Source of the DNA: Catenaria anguillulae PL171 | Lineage: Eukaryota; Blastocladiomycota; Blastocladiomycetes; Blastocladiales; Catenariaceae | Direction: 5' to 3' | Assembly: GCA_002102555.1 (NCBI GenBank) | Contig: MCFL01000272.1 | Span: forward strand, 1-32,948 | Length of the DNA stretch: 32,948 nt | In this document: one piece after another, positions 1-9,062 of the stretch | Layout: each line of letters begins with the position of its first letter | How positions within the stretch are numbered: position 1 is the stretch's first letter | The notes under the pieces: generated by a model | Seen by the model: the letters and a program-made list of their open reading frames with translations, nothing else | Told to the model about the DNA's origin: nothing | The model's database searches: none | Position numbers and translations under genes: made by a program

Positions 1-129
1 CCGATTCTGCCTCTTCGCCACCCCAGCCAACGTCCGCCCATCTGATCTCATCGGCATTTTGTGATCTGCCTCCTCATTCAAGCAATACCCCATTAACAAT
101 ACCAAGAGTGCATCTTCATTATATACGGA

Positions 130-2384
130 TTGATTGGATCGACCATGTCGCCCCGCACAGCCCCACCTCGTCCAACCCCGGCGCCAGCCTCCAACGGGCC
201 CTCAACCCCGCCCCACGGCATCCCAGACTCGTACCGGCACCGCTCTCGCTTGGGTTTGAAGCTGCCCGGCGACAAGCGTACCCATGAAGACCTCATTGTG
301 GCCATGGAGTCGTGTGTCATGACTTTTCTTGCTGCACGATCTGCAGCGAGCGCGAGCCTGCCACTCTCGCCAACCAGTCGCTTGAGCAGCTGCAATCGCC
401 GCTCGAGTACGATTCGCTGGCCATTCGCTCGCCAGATTACATTAGCGCAACAGTGCCCACGATCGAGCACCATTTTAACGAAACATCCATCAAGAATCAA
501 GTGTTGAGGCTCAAGGCCAATCTTGTACGCAAATCTTTCACGCCTTGGACCGCGATCATGCACTTGTTGTGACTGATCTGATCTTTATATCATTAAACAG
601 CATCTCAAACGCCTCTTCAACTGGGTGGGCCACCTGGCCGCCCCTTCCATCTTGCTCTCACTTCCTACTTGCCCTTCCGTCATCCCCGAATTTGCTCGCG
701 CACTCAACGCTGCGCTGCCGCTCGTCCCATACTCGACCATTTGGATCCGTGCCCCGCTGGCCGAAGAATCCTGGCCCAAATGGAACCTGCTTCGCTCGCT
801 CATGGGCCAATCAGTCAAGCTGCACTTGGCTTTGGTGGTTGGTCCCGATTTGCCAATGGGCCCAAACGAAAACGTTTTGGCCAATGGCACACATGAAGAC
901 TTGGTTCTTGTCCCAGGCTCGTCACACACCATGGAACCCGCGTGGGCACGCTGGCTCGCCGAACCAGTTGCGTCGCTCATCTTGCCAGCCGACTCGTTCC
1001 TGACCAACAAGAAGGGCTTTCCCGTGTTGAGCAAGCGGCACCAGCAGCTCGTGCGCACTTTTCTTCCGCGCGAGCCATATGTGCTCATTACTCCAACTGG
1101 TACTTCATCGTCTTCGTCTTCGCCATCATCAACCTCTCTGTCGCAAGCCGACATGTCCAAGTATGCCGAGTACATCAAGTACCTGCACCGCACGCTCCCG
1201 AAAACCTCGATCCGCGACCGCTTCGCCAACGGATACATGGACTACCTGCAAGCACCGCTGCAGCCGCTCATGGACCACCTCGAGGCGCAAACCTATGACG
1301 TGTTTGAGCGCGACCCAGTCAAGTACCGCAAGTACACGGCCGCCGTCGCAGAGTGCTTGCGCGATCGCACAAAGACCTTGGCTGCGGCCGAAATGATCAA
1401 GCCCCAGCTCGTCATGGTTGTTGGAGCGGGCCCACGTGGCCCGCTTGTGGATTGCGTGCTCAAGGGCGCCCAGCAGGCCAAGGTCAATGTCAAGGTGATT
1501 GCCGTGGAGAAGAACCCGAATGCGCTCGTGTCGCTCAAGAGGAAGCAAAAGGAGCAGTGGGGCGAGGCTTTGGTCGAGGTAGTGTATGCCGACATGAGAC
1601 AGTGGAAGCCAAAGGAAAAGTGCGACATTCTTGTGAGCGAGTTATTGGGATCCTTTGGTGACAATGAGTTGTCACCAGAGTGCTTGGATGGTGTGCAGCA
1701 TGTGCTCAAGGGTACCTTGATTTGAACACCCTTCCTTCCATTGCTTCAACTACTGACCACATTCACTGCATTCAAACAGACGACGGTGTCTCGATTCCGC
1801 AATCCTACACGCCGTACCTCGCGCCCGTGTCATCGTCCAAACTCTACTCGGAAGCGTCCAAGCTGAAAACGCCCGGGTCGCTTGAAACCTCGTACGTGGT
1901 CATGATCCGCAACGCCTGGCTCACGTCGCCCGTGCAACCCTTGTGGACCTTTTCGCACCCCGCCCCCGCTCTGCTCCCCGACAACTTGCACAATGAGCGG
2001 TACGCCACCGTGACATTTGACATTGGGGCACAACCCGCACTCATTCACGGGTTTGCCGGCTACTTTGAGTGTGTCTTGTACGGTGGCGTGACCATGAGTA
2101 CGCGCCCGGACAACCATACGCCCGACATGACGTCGTGGTTCCCGATTTACTTCCCCATCCGGCATCCCATGCATGTGCCTGCGGGGAGTAAGGTCGGCGT
2201 GCATGTGTGGCGGGTCACGGGCGCGCACAAGGTGTGGTACGAGTGGGCCATAGTGCCCGAAATGGTTGCGGCCGCGGCCGAGGTGGATGGGGAGGTGAAG
2301 CCGGACACCATGGCGGTGCCTGCGGCTGGATTTGGGTCGCTCATTCATAACGTCGGAGGTAAGAGTCATTGGATTGGGTTGTGA
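130..2384 (+). CDS. PRMT5: Protein arginine methyltransferase 5 (PRMT5/Skb1/Hsl7)
   Basis: Type II arginine methyltransferase that symmetrically dimethylates arginines of histones and Sm proteins using SAM. I read exons at 130(or 145)-524, 601-1711 and 1780-2384, with introns 525-600 and 1712-1779. The 1711/1780 junction gives LK-DDGVSIP, as in human PRMT5. Visible motifs are LTNKKGFPVLSK (end of the TIM barrel), TYDVF (Tyr and Phe matching human Y324/F327), the SAM loop GAGPRGPLV, VEKNPNA, and the double-Glu motif SELLGSFGDNE. The C-terminal beta-barrel follows (DDGVSIPQSYTPYLAPVSSSKLY). Length is about 695 aa against 637 in human. The SAM loop carries one residue more (Pro) than the usual GAGRGPLV. 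The first exon changes frame near 305-330: MIGSTMSPRTA reads in one frame, while HDFSCCTICSEREPA and the rest read in another. One lost base explains this better than a 35-nt intron (312-346); a longer intron 231-346 is also possible. Family is certain; the N-terminus is not. Confidence 0.93.
525..600 (+). other. PRMT5 intron (76 bp, phase 0)
   Basis: The GTACGC donor follows codon CTT (KANL). The acceptor is TTAAACAG, with an ACTGAT-like branch site inside. Splicing joins KANL to HLKRLFNWVGHLAAP and restores the reading frame into the TIM-barrel region. Reading through instead would hit a stop within a few codons. Confidence 0.7.
1712..1779 (+). other. PRMT5 intron (68 bp, phase 1)
   Basis: The donor is GTACCT, the branch-like sequence is TACTGAC at about 1751, and the acceptor is AAACAG. 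The join is supported by homology on both sides (ECLDGVQHVLK / DDGVSIPQSY), which is continuous in known PRMT5 proteins. Confidence 0.93.
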
Positions 2385-2850
2385 GGTTTGGAGATATATT
2401 TATTGCCGGGTTGAGACACAGCCGAGACATCAGAGTTTCGGGTGTTGGCGGTTTGTGCTTTAGTGTATGGTACTTGCTCTTGATCATTGAGACTGGATGT
2501 ATGTATTTGCCTGTTTCCTCCTGTCGTTTTTTTTTTTGACACAGGTCATGCGAGAGGCCAGACATTGGGTGGTTGGCATACACTGCACGCATTGAGCCTG
2601 GCGGATGGATCATTCGCGCTTTTCGAAAGCTGACAGATGACGGCAAGTCCGTCATGATGTGACCGTGAGACATAACGAAATGGGCGTCTTTTCTCTGGTG
2701 GCTCAAGAGTCCTCATATTTATACAACGGCCCTCGTACATACGCAAAACAATGAAACGAAGATCGGAGAACATCTTTGAATTACTGAACTCTTCCATGAA
2801 TGCAATGTCGAACAAGTACAATCAACCGCGGCTACCTGCCATCTCTTGGC
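2385..2850. other. Intergenic, convergent 3' ends
   Basis: This stretch lies between the PRMT5 stop and the end of the minus-strand repeat-gene fragment. It contains an 11-base T run at 2527-2537. Small open frames here show no recognisable protein, and I see no RNA gene. Confidence 0.6.
2527..2537 (+). repeat. Homopolymer T11
   Basis: An uninterrupted run of eleven T lies about 145 bp after the PRMT5 stop codon. It is probably a simple slippage tract in the 3' flank; no function is claimed. Confidence 0.85.
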
Positions 2851-3215
2851 TCACTGCAAATTGTCGTCAGAAACCATTTGGCCATGTGACAGTACAAACT
2901 CGCTAAACCATTGGCCACGGTGTTGGACCATTGCCTCCAAACCCTCCTTTGTGTAACGAATAGGCAACGATTGCTCCAGCCACCACTTGCACTGTTGATT
3001 TGAAATCCAAAGAACAGCGTTGAGGAACGCATACTCGGTGTGCTTGTGCTCCAAACCAGAGAGCCACACCACCACTTCATAACTAGCATGAAAAGGTAGC
3101 CTGCCCTTTCAGAATCCCAAACGAGATCATTCATAGCCTTTTCGGAGTAGCAGAGCCTGATATCTTGCTTTTGGCTATAATCTCGAATCCCCTTCAAAGA
3201 TTTCGTAGCGCTGTA
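2851..3215 (-). pseudogene. Broken partial duplicate of the adjacent Trp-rich repeat gene (3' end only)
   Basis: The translation matches only the last ~115 residues of the intact 666-aa neighbour (3323-5323): LCYSEKAMNDLVWDS, then LNAVLWIS and KWWLEQSLPIRYTKEGLEA, the last nearly identical to the neighbour. The match needs two frames: MKGIRDYSQ to VMKWWCG is in one, and WLSGLEHKHTEYAFLN onward is in the other, with the switch near 3065-3075. One missing base would explain it. No start region, F-box-like segment or other repeats are present, so this is a truncated copy left by a tandem duplication. DNA similarity to 3340-3690 is high, which argues for a recent event. It could be an unannotated last exon of a larger gene, but the upstream sequence (3216-3322) holds nothing that supports this. 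Confidence 0.8.
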
Positions 3216-3322
3216 GAAGCGATGTAAGTATAATGAACCCTGAGTATGAGCAACAAAACTGGGAAAAAGAGAAAAACAAGCGACAAATATCCACCGCTAT
3301 TGCACGTTATGTTTCTAGTATT

Positions 3323-5323
3323 CTACTCAACTCTCGCTTCCTGAGGCTGAAAATGACCGTCAAGAACCTCTGTGCCGTGTGATTGTGCAAACTCGGTAAT
3401 CCATGGACCACGGCATTCGATTGCCGCGTCCAAACCCTCCTTTGTGTAGCGAATAGGCAACGATTGTTCCAACCACCACTTGCACTGCTCATCTGAAATC
3501 CAAAGCACAGCGTTGAGGAACGCAGACTCTGTGTACTTGAGCTCCAATCCAGATTCGCACCACCACTTTATGACCCACATGAAGACGTAACCCGAGTACG
3601 CCGAATCCCAGACGAGACCACTCATCGCCTTTTCAGAATAGCAGAGCTCAATACCGCGTAGATTACAATACTTGCGAATCCATTCCAGCGTCAGTGAAGC
3701 GGCTGCCAGGCTGGCCGAATCCATCAACTGCGTGTTCCCAACCAGCAAATTGTCGAGAGCATCGGGGTTGTGATCCGCCCACCATTGCAAAATGTCGGTA
3801 TCATTCCTCTGCGCGGCATCAATGATGGCTGAGGTTTCATCCACCGGAATGAAGCGACCAAGGGCGTTCCAACGGTCAAGGATAGCGACGTTATCGCAAC
3901 AGTTGACAACGTCAGAACACTTGTCGAGTGCAATCTCAATGCCAGACTTGCTCATCCACCAACCTGTAACTGCCTTCCACTGGTCACCGCCAGACGCGAG
4001 TGCACAGCGAAGCATGTCGGCAACATCAAACTTGAGTTGCACATGGCTTTCCTTGAACCACCATTCAAGCACGGCGAGCTGACCATTGATGGTTGCCTGG
4101 CAGAGCGCTTCGTTGCAGTCGTATTGGCGTTCCGTTGAACCCCTGCTTCGGTTCCAAATCTTGAGAAACTCCAAATCGCCACTGCCACTTGCAGCATCAA
4201 CCTTTTCAACCGATTCGGGAATTAGCAACAACTCGAGATTTTGCATCCACCAATCAACCACATGCTCATGCCCGTTTTCACGGGCCAGATCAAGGCAATA
4301 ACCGTGCTTGACTTCCGACAACCATTCAGGAACAAGCTCCATGTCGGAAGCAGGATCGAGCTCACGCTCCTCGTCCAAATAAGCATCCCGAACCTGAGCG
4401 TCAATCTGCACCTTGTTCTTCTTCCACCACTCGAGCAACTCCAAGTTACCCGCCTCGCTCGCGTATTCCGCGAGATTGGGCATGGCCCACTCGTTTGCGA
4501 GCATCCACTCCAGCACAGGTATCACGGGTCCTTGCCCGTTGACGGCAGCCGCACACATCTCGTCCATGTTGTATGGTTCAAACCAGACCTCATGCCCATC
4601 AACCCACCCTTGCAACACCGCCACAGCGCCGATTTCACATGCGGCTTCATTCACACCCTTGATATACTCTAGGACTCCAAACCCGGCGGCGAGCCACAAT
4701 GCAACAAGCTGCACTTGCCGCTTGCCACCAGTCCTGACCAAATCGGCCAGCTCCTCGTCAGTCAACCCGTCGTCACACATCTTGTGATACTTGCGGCGCG
4801 CCAACCAATCCAACGAGTCCCACGCTTCGGCTTGCACGGCAAGTCGAATCGGGCTATCATCCCAATCGTAATAGTCACGGAACCTTGGCACCCCGAGTTT
4901 GGCGACGTCAACCCACCAATCAAGCACGTCAACTCGATTGCTCGTCACAGCCGCCGAGAATGCACTCCCAATGCAAAATCTGTACCCCGAGTCGTACAAC
5001 GTTTGCAAGTAGCTGGGGCCAAAGCGTTGTTTTTGCACCATCATCTTGCCAAACCCATCGTCCAAGCGCGGAACAAAGGCATGGTAGGCCAACGGCGGAG
5101 GCGGGAGAGCAACGAGCGCGGCGGCGCAGTGGTCGTGCATCTTGTTAAAGTCGTTCGTGAAGTACTTGTTGATTTTGCTAAGCGGGAACCGAAGTGGGAC
5201 GTGAACGAGGATTGATTCCACAAGCTCAGTCGGCAAGGTCGGCGGCGGCATCTCAGCGGAAAGGGGTGCCGACGAGGTCGTGGTGGCACCTGGTGAGTCG
5301 TTGGCTGTGTTTTTTACTTGCAT
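3323..5323 (-). CDS. Trp-rich ankyrin-like repeat protein with F-box-like N-terminus (666 aa)
   Basis: Single-exon gene with no name I can assign. Residues ~28-60 (LPTELVESILVHVPLRFPLSKI) resemble the opening of an F-box (LPxElvexIL). From ~120 to the C-terminus the chain is built of roughly a dozen degenerate units of 30-35 residues, each opening with a Trp motif: VDVLDWWVD, SLDWLAR, VLEWMLAN, LELLEWWKK, VVDWWMQN, LEFLKIWN, LAVLEWWFK, VTGWWMSK, ILDRWNA, ILQWWAD, LTLEWIRK, VIKWWCE, CKWWLEQ. Spacing and the closing A...A...G pattern look like ankyrin repeats in which the LLL helix core has become LxWW. No signal peptide or membrane segment is visible. If both domains are real, a substrate-recruiting F-box adaptor is the obvious hypothesis, but this is inference. 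A broken partial copy sits just downstream, and three relatives lie at 14941-16283, 29587-30642 and 30901-31899, all on this strand. Confidence 0.85.
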   Translation of the reverse strand: MQVKNTANDSPGATTTSSAPLSAEMPPPTLPTELVESILVHVPLRFPLSKINKYFTNDFNKMHDHCAAALVALPPPPLAYHAFVPRLDDGFGKMMVQKQRFGPSYLQTLYDSGYRFCIGSAFSAAVTSNRVDVLDWWVDVAKLGVPRFRDYYDWDDSPIRLAVQAEAWDSLDWLARRKYHKMCDDGLTDEELADLVRTGGKRQVQLVALWLAAGFGVLEYIKGVNEAACEIGAVAVLQGWVDGHEVWFEPYNMDEMCAAAVNGQGPVIPVLEWMLANEWAMPNLAEYASEAGNLELLEWWKKNKVQIDAQVRDAYLDEERELDPASDMELVPEWLSEVKHGYCLDLARENGHEHVVDWWMQNLELLLIPESVEKVDAASGSGDLEFLKIWNRSRGSTERQYDCNEALCQATINGQLAVLEWWFKESHVQLKFDVADMLRCALASGGDQWKAVTGWWMSKSGIEIALDKCSDVVNCCDNVAILDRWNALGRFIPVDETSAIIDAAQRNDTDILQWWADHNPDALDNLLVGNTQLMDSASLAAASLTLEWIRKYCNLRGIELCYSEKAMSGLVWDSAYSGYVFMWVIKWWCESGLELKYTESAFLNAVLWISDEQCKWWLEQSLPIRYTKEGLDAAIECRGPWITEFAQSHGTEVLDGHFQPQEARVE

Positions 5324-5882
5324 TGGTTATTCAAGGTTGCTTCGTGGTGCTCGTCACGGCAATCAGGAATCGAAAGGAGCGAAAGCGACGACGTACAGAC
5401 AGTCATGACAGCGGTATTTCACTTGCTCGGGACCCACCGCTGATGAGCCATATTGACCCTGATATCGATGTTGCGGTATTCATGCGGTGTGGTTGGCACT
5501 GGATGCAGGGCTACCACATGCACTTGATATGAGAGTCACATCAGCACCGCACGTGCCGCAATTACTATTAAGAAGTGATTGTTGTTGGATCATGAGGCTA
5601 GGGCGGTGGAGGGCGGTGGAGGGCGGTGGTGGTCACGGTGGTGTCATCGGCCTGTCAGCTGTCAGAATGATTTCCTTTTCTCGCATCATGGCTCGCTGAG
5701 TCGAGGCCATTCTCTCACCGGCCGCCAACCCAACAGACCAAACATTGAGCCATAAGATTCGGCCCATGACGGATACATGTTGGCACAATCAGCCAAAAGG
5801 GAAGGAGGGAGGCGACATCGGTACAATCTATGACACAGTGCAACTATGAAGGAAATACAGCAACAAGTATAACGTTCACTCC
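5324..5882. other. Intergenic: upstream of the 666-aa gene, downstream of the DUF6604 gene
   Basis: About 560 bp without a supportable gene. It holds a three-copy 10-bp tandem repeat at 5601-5630 and short open frames with no recognisable similarity. The half nearer 5324 must contain the promoter of the minus-strand repeat gene; I cannot identify a specific motif. Confidence 0.6.
5601..5630 (+). repeat. Three tandem copies of a 10-bp G-rich unit
   Basis: GGGCGGTGGA is repeated twice exactly and a third time with a final T, followed by further GGTGG-like sequence. It lies about 280-310 bp upstream of the 666-aa repeat gene start. The unit has closely spaced G runs but is short; a regulatory role is only conjecture. 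Confidence 0.85.
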
Positions 5883-8859
5883 TCAAAATCCTTGCGGCTC
5901 AGAACCTGTCCCTGCATTCGTGTGAACGCAGCCAACTGAACGCCCGAAATCTTGCCGCTCTGATATTCCAAAAACATCTTTGCAAACCTGTTCGGCAAAC
6001 TCGACATCGCTCAGTACCTTGGACTTGACCTCGTCCACGGCCCCCGGCCCATGTGCGGCCGTTCCCTTGGCCTGTTTCTTCTTGCCCTTGACCAGCACTG
6101 CCTTCAATCCTGGCCCACGCAACCGCGTCGGCTCCACAAACGGTTTCTGTGGCTCCTTACCCCGCTCTTGCAGCACCCTCCTCGTTTTCTTGACTGTCTC
6201 AATCTCAACATCACCCTTGCATCGAACCAGGTCGCCAAACACTTGAAACACGTCCCGCAGCAACGCCCGCTGCCTTGTTGGTGTCGGCACCATGTGAGCA
6301 AAGTGCACAAGACTCAGCTTCGGGTGCACAAACAACATGATCTCGTTTGTTGCCATGCGCACATTCATGTGCATGCGTTCCGGCTCGGGACACAGCGTGA
6401 ACCCGAGGTGAGGCACCGCGGCTTGGTACACGTCGTGGAGCAATTGTAAGCACCGGACGTGCATTTCGAGGTAGTTGAAGCGCAGGTCGTCGAGCTCATG
6501 GGCGAGCGCGGTGCGCAGGTAGCCGAGGAGGTGCAAGGGCGAGTGGCGGATCGAGCGGATATGATGCGCGGGAGCCGCCGCCGCTGACGAGATGGTGGCG
6601 GCCATAGGGTTGTGGGCCGAAGATGCAGCGGCGCGTTGTGCGAGTTCTTCGACATTATACGCGAGCGAGGGATGCAGGCCGCGGTTACCGAGCCAGTCGC
6701 GGAACAGCGAGAATGTTGGAAGGACCTTGAGCATTGAGTCACTCACGCTCGTGTGAGTGAGGTCGCGTCGCGTCGACTGCGATTCGCCCGCAAGCTGCCT
6801 GAGATGTTCTTGGAGCTGGCCCACCGGAACTCGGTTGTGCGCAAGAAGCAGAGCATTGAACGATTCGGACCGGTTGGTTGGGAGGCGGCCGCGGAAGAGC
6901 GTTTCCTTGGACTCGTGAATTGTAATCAGGCGCTCCATATCGGCCCACAACCCACAAAGTGTGTCTTTTTGGCCGGATGTGGCGGTGGTCTCGTCGCCAA
7001 TAAATCCTTCCAATTTGCCGAGTTCGTACAAATGCAGCGCCATCAAAGTCGAACCCCATGCCATGCCCATAAACACGCCGAGCTCGTTGGCCGAGTGCAG
7101 AAACCGATACTCCAACAGCCCACACAGCCACGGGTGATTCCGTAAAAGTCGATACTCGAACGGCCCATGAACCTCGTCGCCGCCATACAAGGGCGCCAAC
7201 AAATCCACATCCATGGTTTCGTGAATCGAGAGAAGGATGGATGCGCACATTTTCTGCACCTGCTGGTTGTTGTCGACCTCCCTGTAGTGGTTGAGGATCT
7301 TGTTTTTGTCGATGCGCTGCAAAGTGTCGAGGATGGCGTGGCCAGTGGTCTTTGCGTCATCAAAACCGCGCGATGCGTTGGCGCGGAGTACGTGGTGGGT
7401 GTCGAGAAAGAGTTGAATGGCAAATGCCGAGGCGGGCGTGAATGGTTTGGGTTTGCGTGCGCGGAAGGCCTTGTGAGCGTAGGCCGTGTCGATGAGCTCG
7501 GAAATGAATGCGTCGCACATGTACATGTGTCCGCTGCGTCTGTATTCAGAAGGGGGCAAGGTCAGCGATGAACTAGCATCGTGGCAGGTCCGCAAAGACA
7601 AAAACGTACTCCATGGTCGTGCGATACTCGTGGAAGTAGATGCACAATTCGCCAATGAGCAACTGATCCTCATGCATCTTGTCCCGGTTCGACAACTTGC
7701 TGCGATCCACTCGTGCGTCGTACTTGCCATTGATCGAAATGTTTGGAATGGTCTCGCCCTTGGCAATCATCTCAATCATGGGCACCAACCCGCGCGCAAT
7801 CGAAGCCGTGGGCATGAGCATCGACTCGGCAATCGGCCACATTACTGGGCAATCCTCCACCCAGGTCGACGACGACTTGAGCCCGCGGGCCGTACATGCC
7901 TCGCTAAAGACGTGATCGGTGATTCGGAAAAAGTCCTCGCACAATGGGTGGATGGCGAAAAAGTCGATTTGCGCCGCACGAACCAGATCAACGGCAAAGC
8001 TCGTCGTCAAGCTGGCCGTGATGAGATCCAGCTTGCCGTCACGGTATTGCGTCCATGAGTCGATCACAAACTGTCGCAGCTTTTGCAGGTCGTCAAAGAA
8101 GCAAAACACGGCAATCAACAGTTCCGACGATTCGTCGTCGTCGGCAAGTTTGTATGCCTTTGTTGAAGTGGGCTTGGCAGGGCGACTCGGTTTGCTGGTC
8201 GCGGAAGCATTCCAGGCGTCATCGTCGTCGTCAGTCTCGTCGTCGTGTTCACGTGGTGTTCCCGAGCCAGAGTCGGGATCGAGCGGGGCAAAGCGGCTCG
8301 GAAGAGTTGTCGAGACCTTTTCTGGCACCGTCATGGCCGATTGTTGAGCAAGTGGCGAGAGGATCGAAACTGCTTGCTCCAGCACTTGAATGAAATGCGC
8401 ATGTGCGTGATTCTGAGCCCACAGATTGCACTTGTCGGAACCGTCGCCTGAGCCGGCCTGATCCGCTGCAACCGCCGAAAACCAGTAGGCGCACTGCTTC
8501 CGAGCAAGGATGGCACGGCCGGCAGACCTGAGCGTGGCGGCCGGGACGTGGACGGGTTGATCATGTTGGCCGTTGGCGATGAATTGGGCGAGAGTTACAA
8601 TGTCGTTGGTGTTGATGGCCGTGATGGATGAAGAGGATGACGACGACTTTTTGCCTGATCCGCCCTTCTTTCCCTTCTTGGACTTTTTGCCCTTGCTGTG
8701 CTGCTGACCGCCACTGCCGATGCCAAGGGAAGAGTCCGTGAACCCGAGCGATTCGGCGGTTTCGACGAGCCAGCCGATGAAGGCGTTGGTGCTCTTCTTG
8801 TACTGCTGGTAACGGGTGAAGAGCTGACCTGGGAGTTTGATTGCATTGGCTAGCATCAT
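5883..8859 (-). CDS. DUF6604-domain protein (968 aa, two exons)
   Basis: Exons 8859-7610 and 7539-5883 total 2907 nt, exactly 969 codons. The intron 7540-7609 has donor GTACGT and acceptor ATACAG; the join reads TTME-RSGHMYMC. The N-terminus (residues ~8-45, LPGQLFTRYQQYKKSTNAFIGWLVETAESLGF) matches the start of DUF6604, a domain typical of fungal proteins of unknown function. A Lys/Ser-rich linker follows at ~55-80 (KGKKSKKGKKGGSGKK). The domain then resumes with TNDIVTLAQFIAN. An Asp-rich stretch lies near 205-220. The second exon is mostly alpha-helical in character with no enzyme motif I recognise, and a basic KGKKKQAKG patch lies near the C-terminus. No signal peptide or membrane span is seen. 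Function is unknown for the family; the basic linkers could suit nucleic-acid or nuclear interactions, but that is a guess. Confidence 0.85.
7540..7609 (-). other. Intron in the DUF6604 gene (70 bp)
   Basis: Read on the minus strand, the donor is GTACGT after ATGGA, a GCTGAC branch-like sequence lies inside, and the acceptor is ATACAG. It is phase 2. Using the next GT instead (exon ending GAGTAC) would put the downstream exon out of frame, so this donor is favoured. Confidence 0.88.
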
Positions 8860-9062
8860 CGTACGTAGAATGCTTGTGGCATGGATGTGTCTATGATGTA
8901 CTTTTAAGGTCGACTTTTATGTGATTGTGATCTGGACAATTATAATAAATCGTGTGAGATGCCAAGTTTTCGTGACACACGTGCATGGGTATCAGTGTAT
9001 TTGCTGTTTACCTAATGATTCATACTGTTACAGACAAACCAGACGAATCAGACGAGGTTTGC
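8860..9062. promoter_or_regulatory. Short intergenic region between the ABCC 3' end and the DUF6604 start
   Basis: About 200 bp separates two head-to-tail minus-strand genes. It must hold the 3' processing signals of the transporter gene and the promoter of the DUF6604 gene. It includes an AT-rich stretch around 8938-8952 (AATTATAATAAATCG). No defined site is recognised. Confidence 0.45.

Noticed and set aside
312-346. A 35-nt intron in PRMT5 (GTGTGT...CTGCAG) that would fix the frame
   Set aside because: It is far shorter than every other intron here (62-109 bp), and the putative intron itself encodes family-like HDFSCCTIC. A single missing base is more likely.
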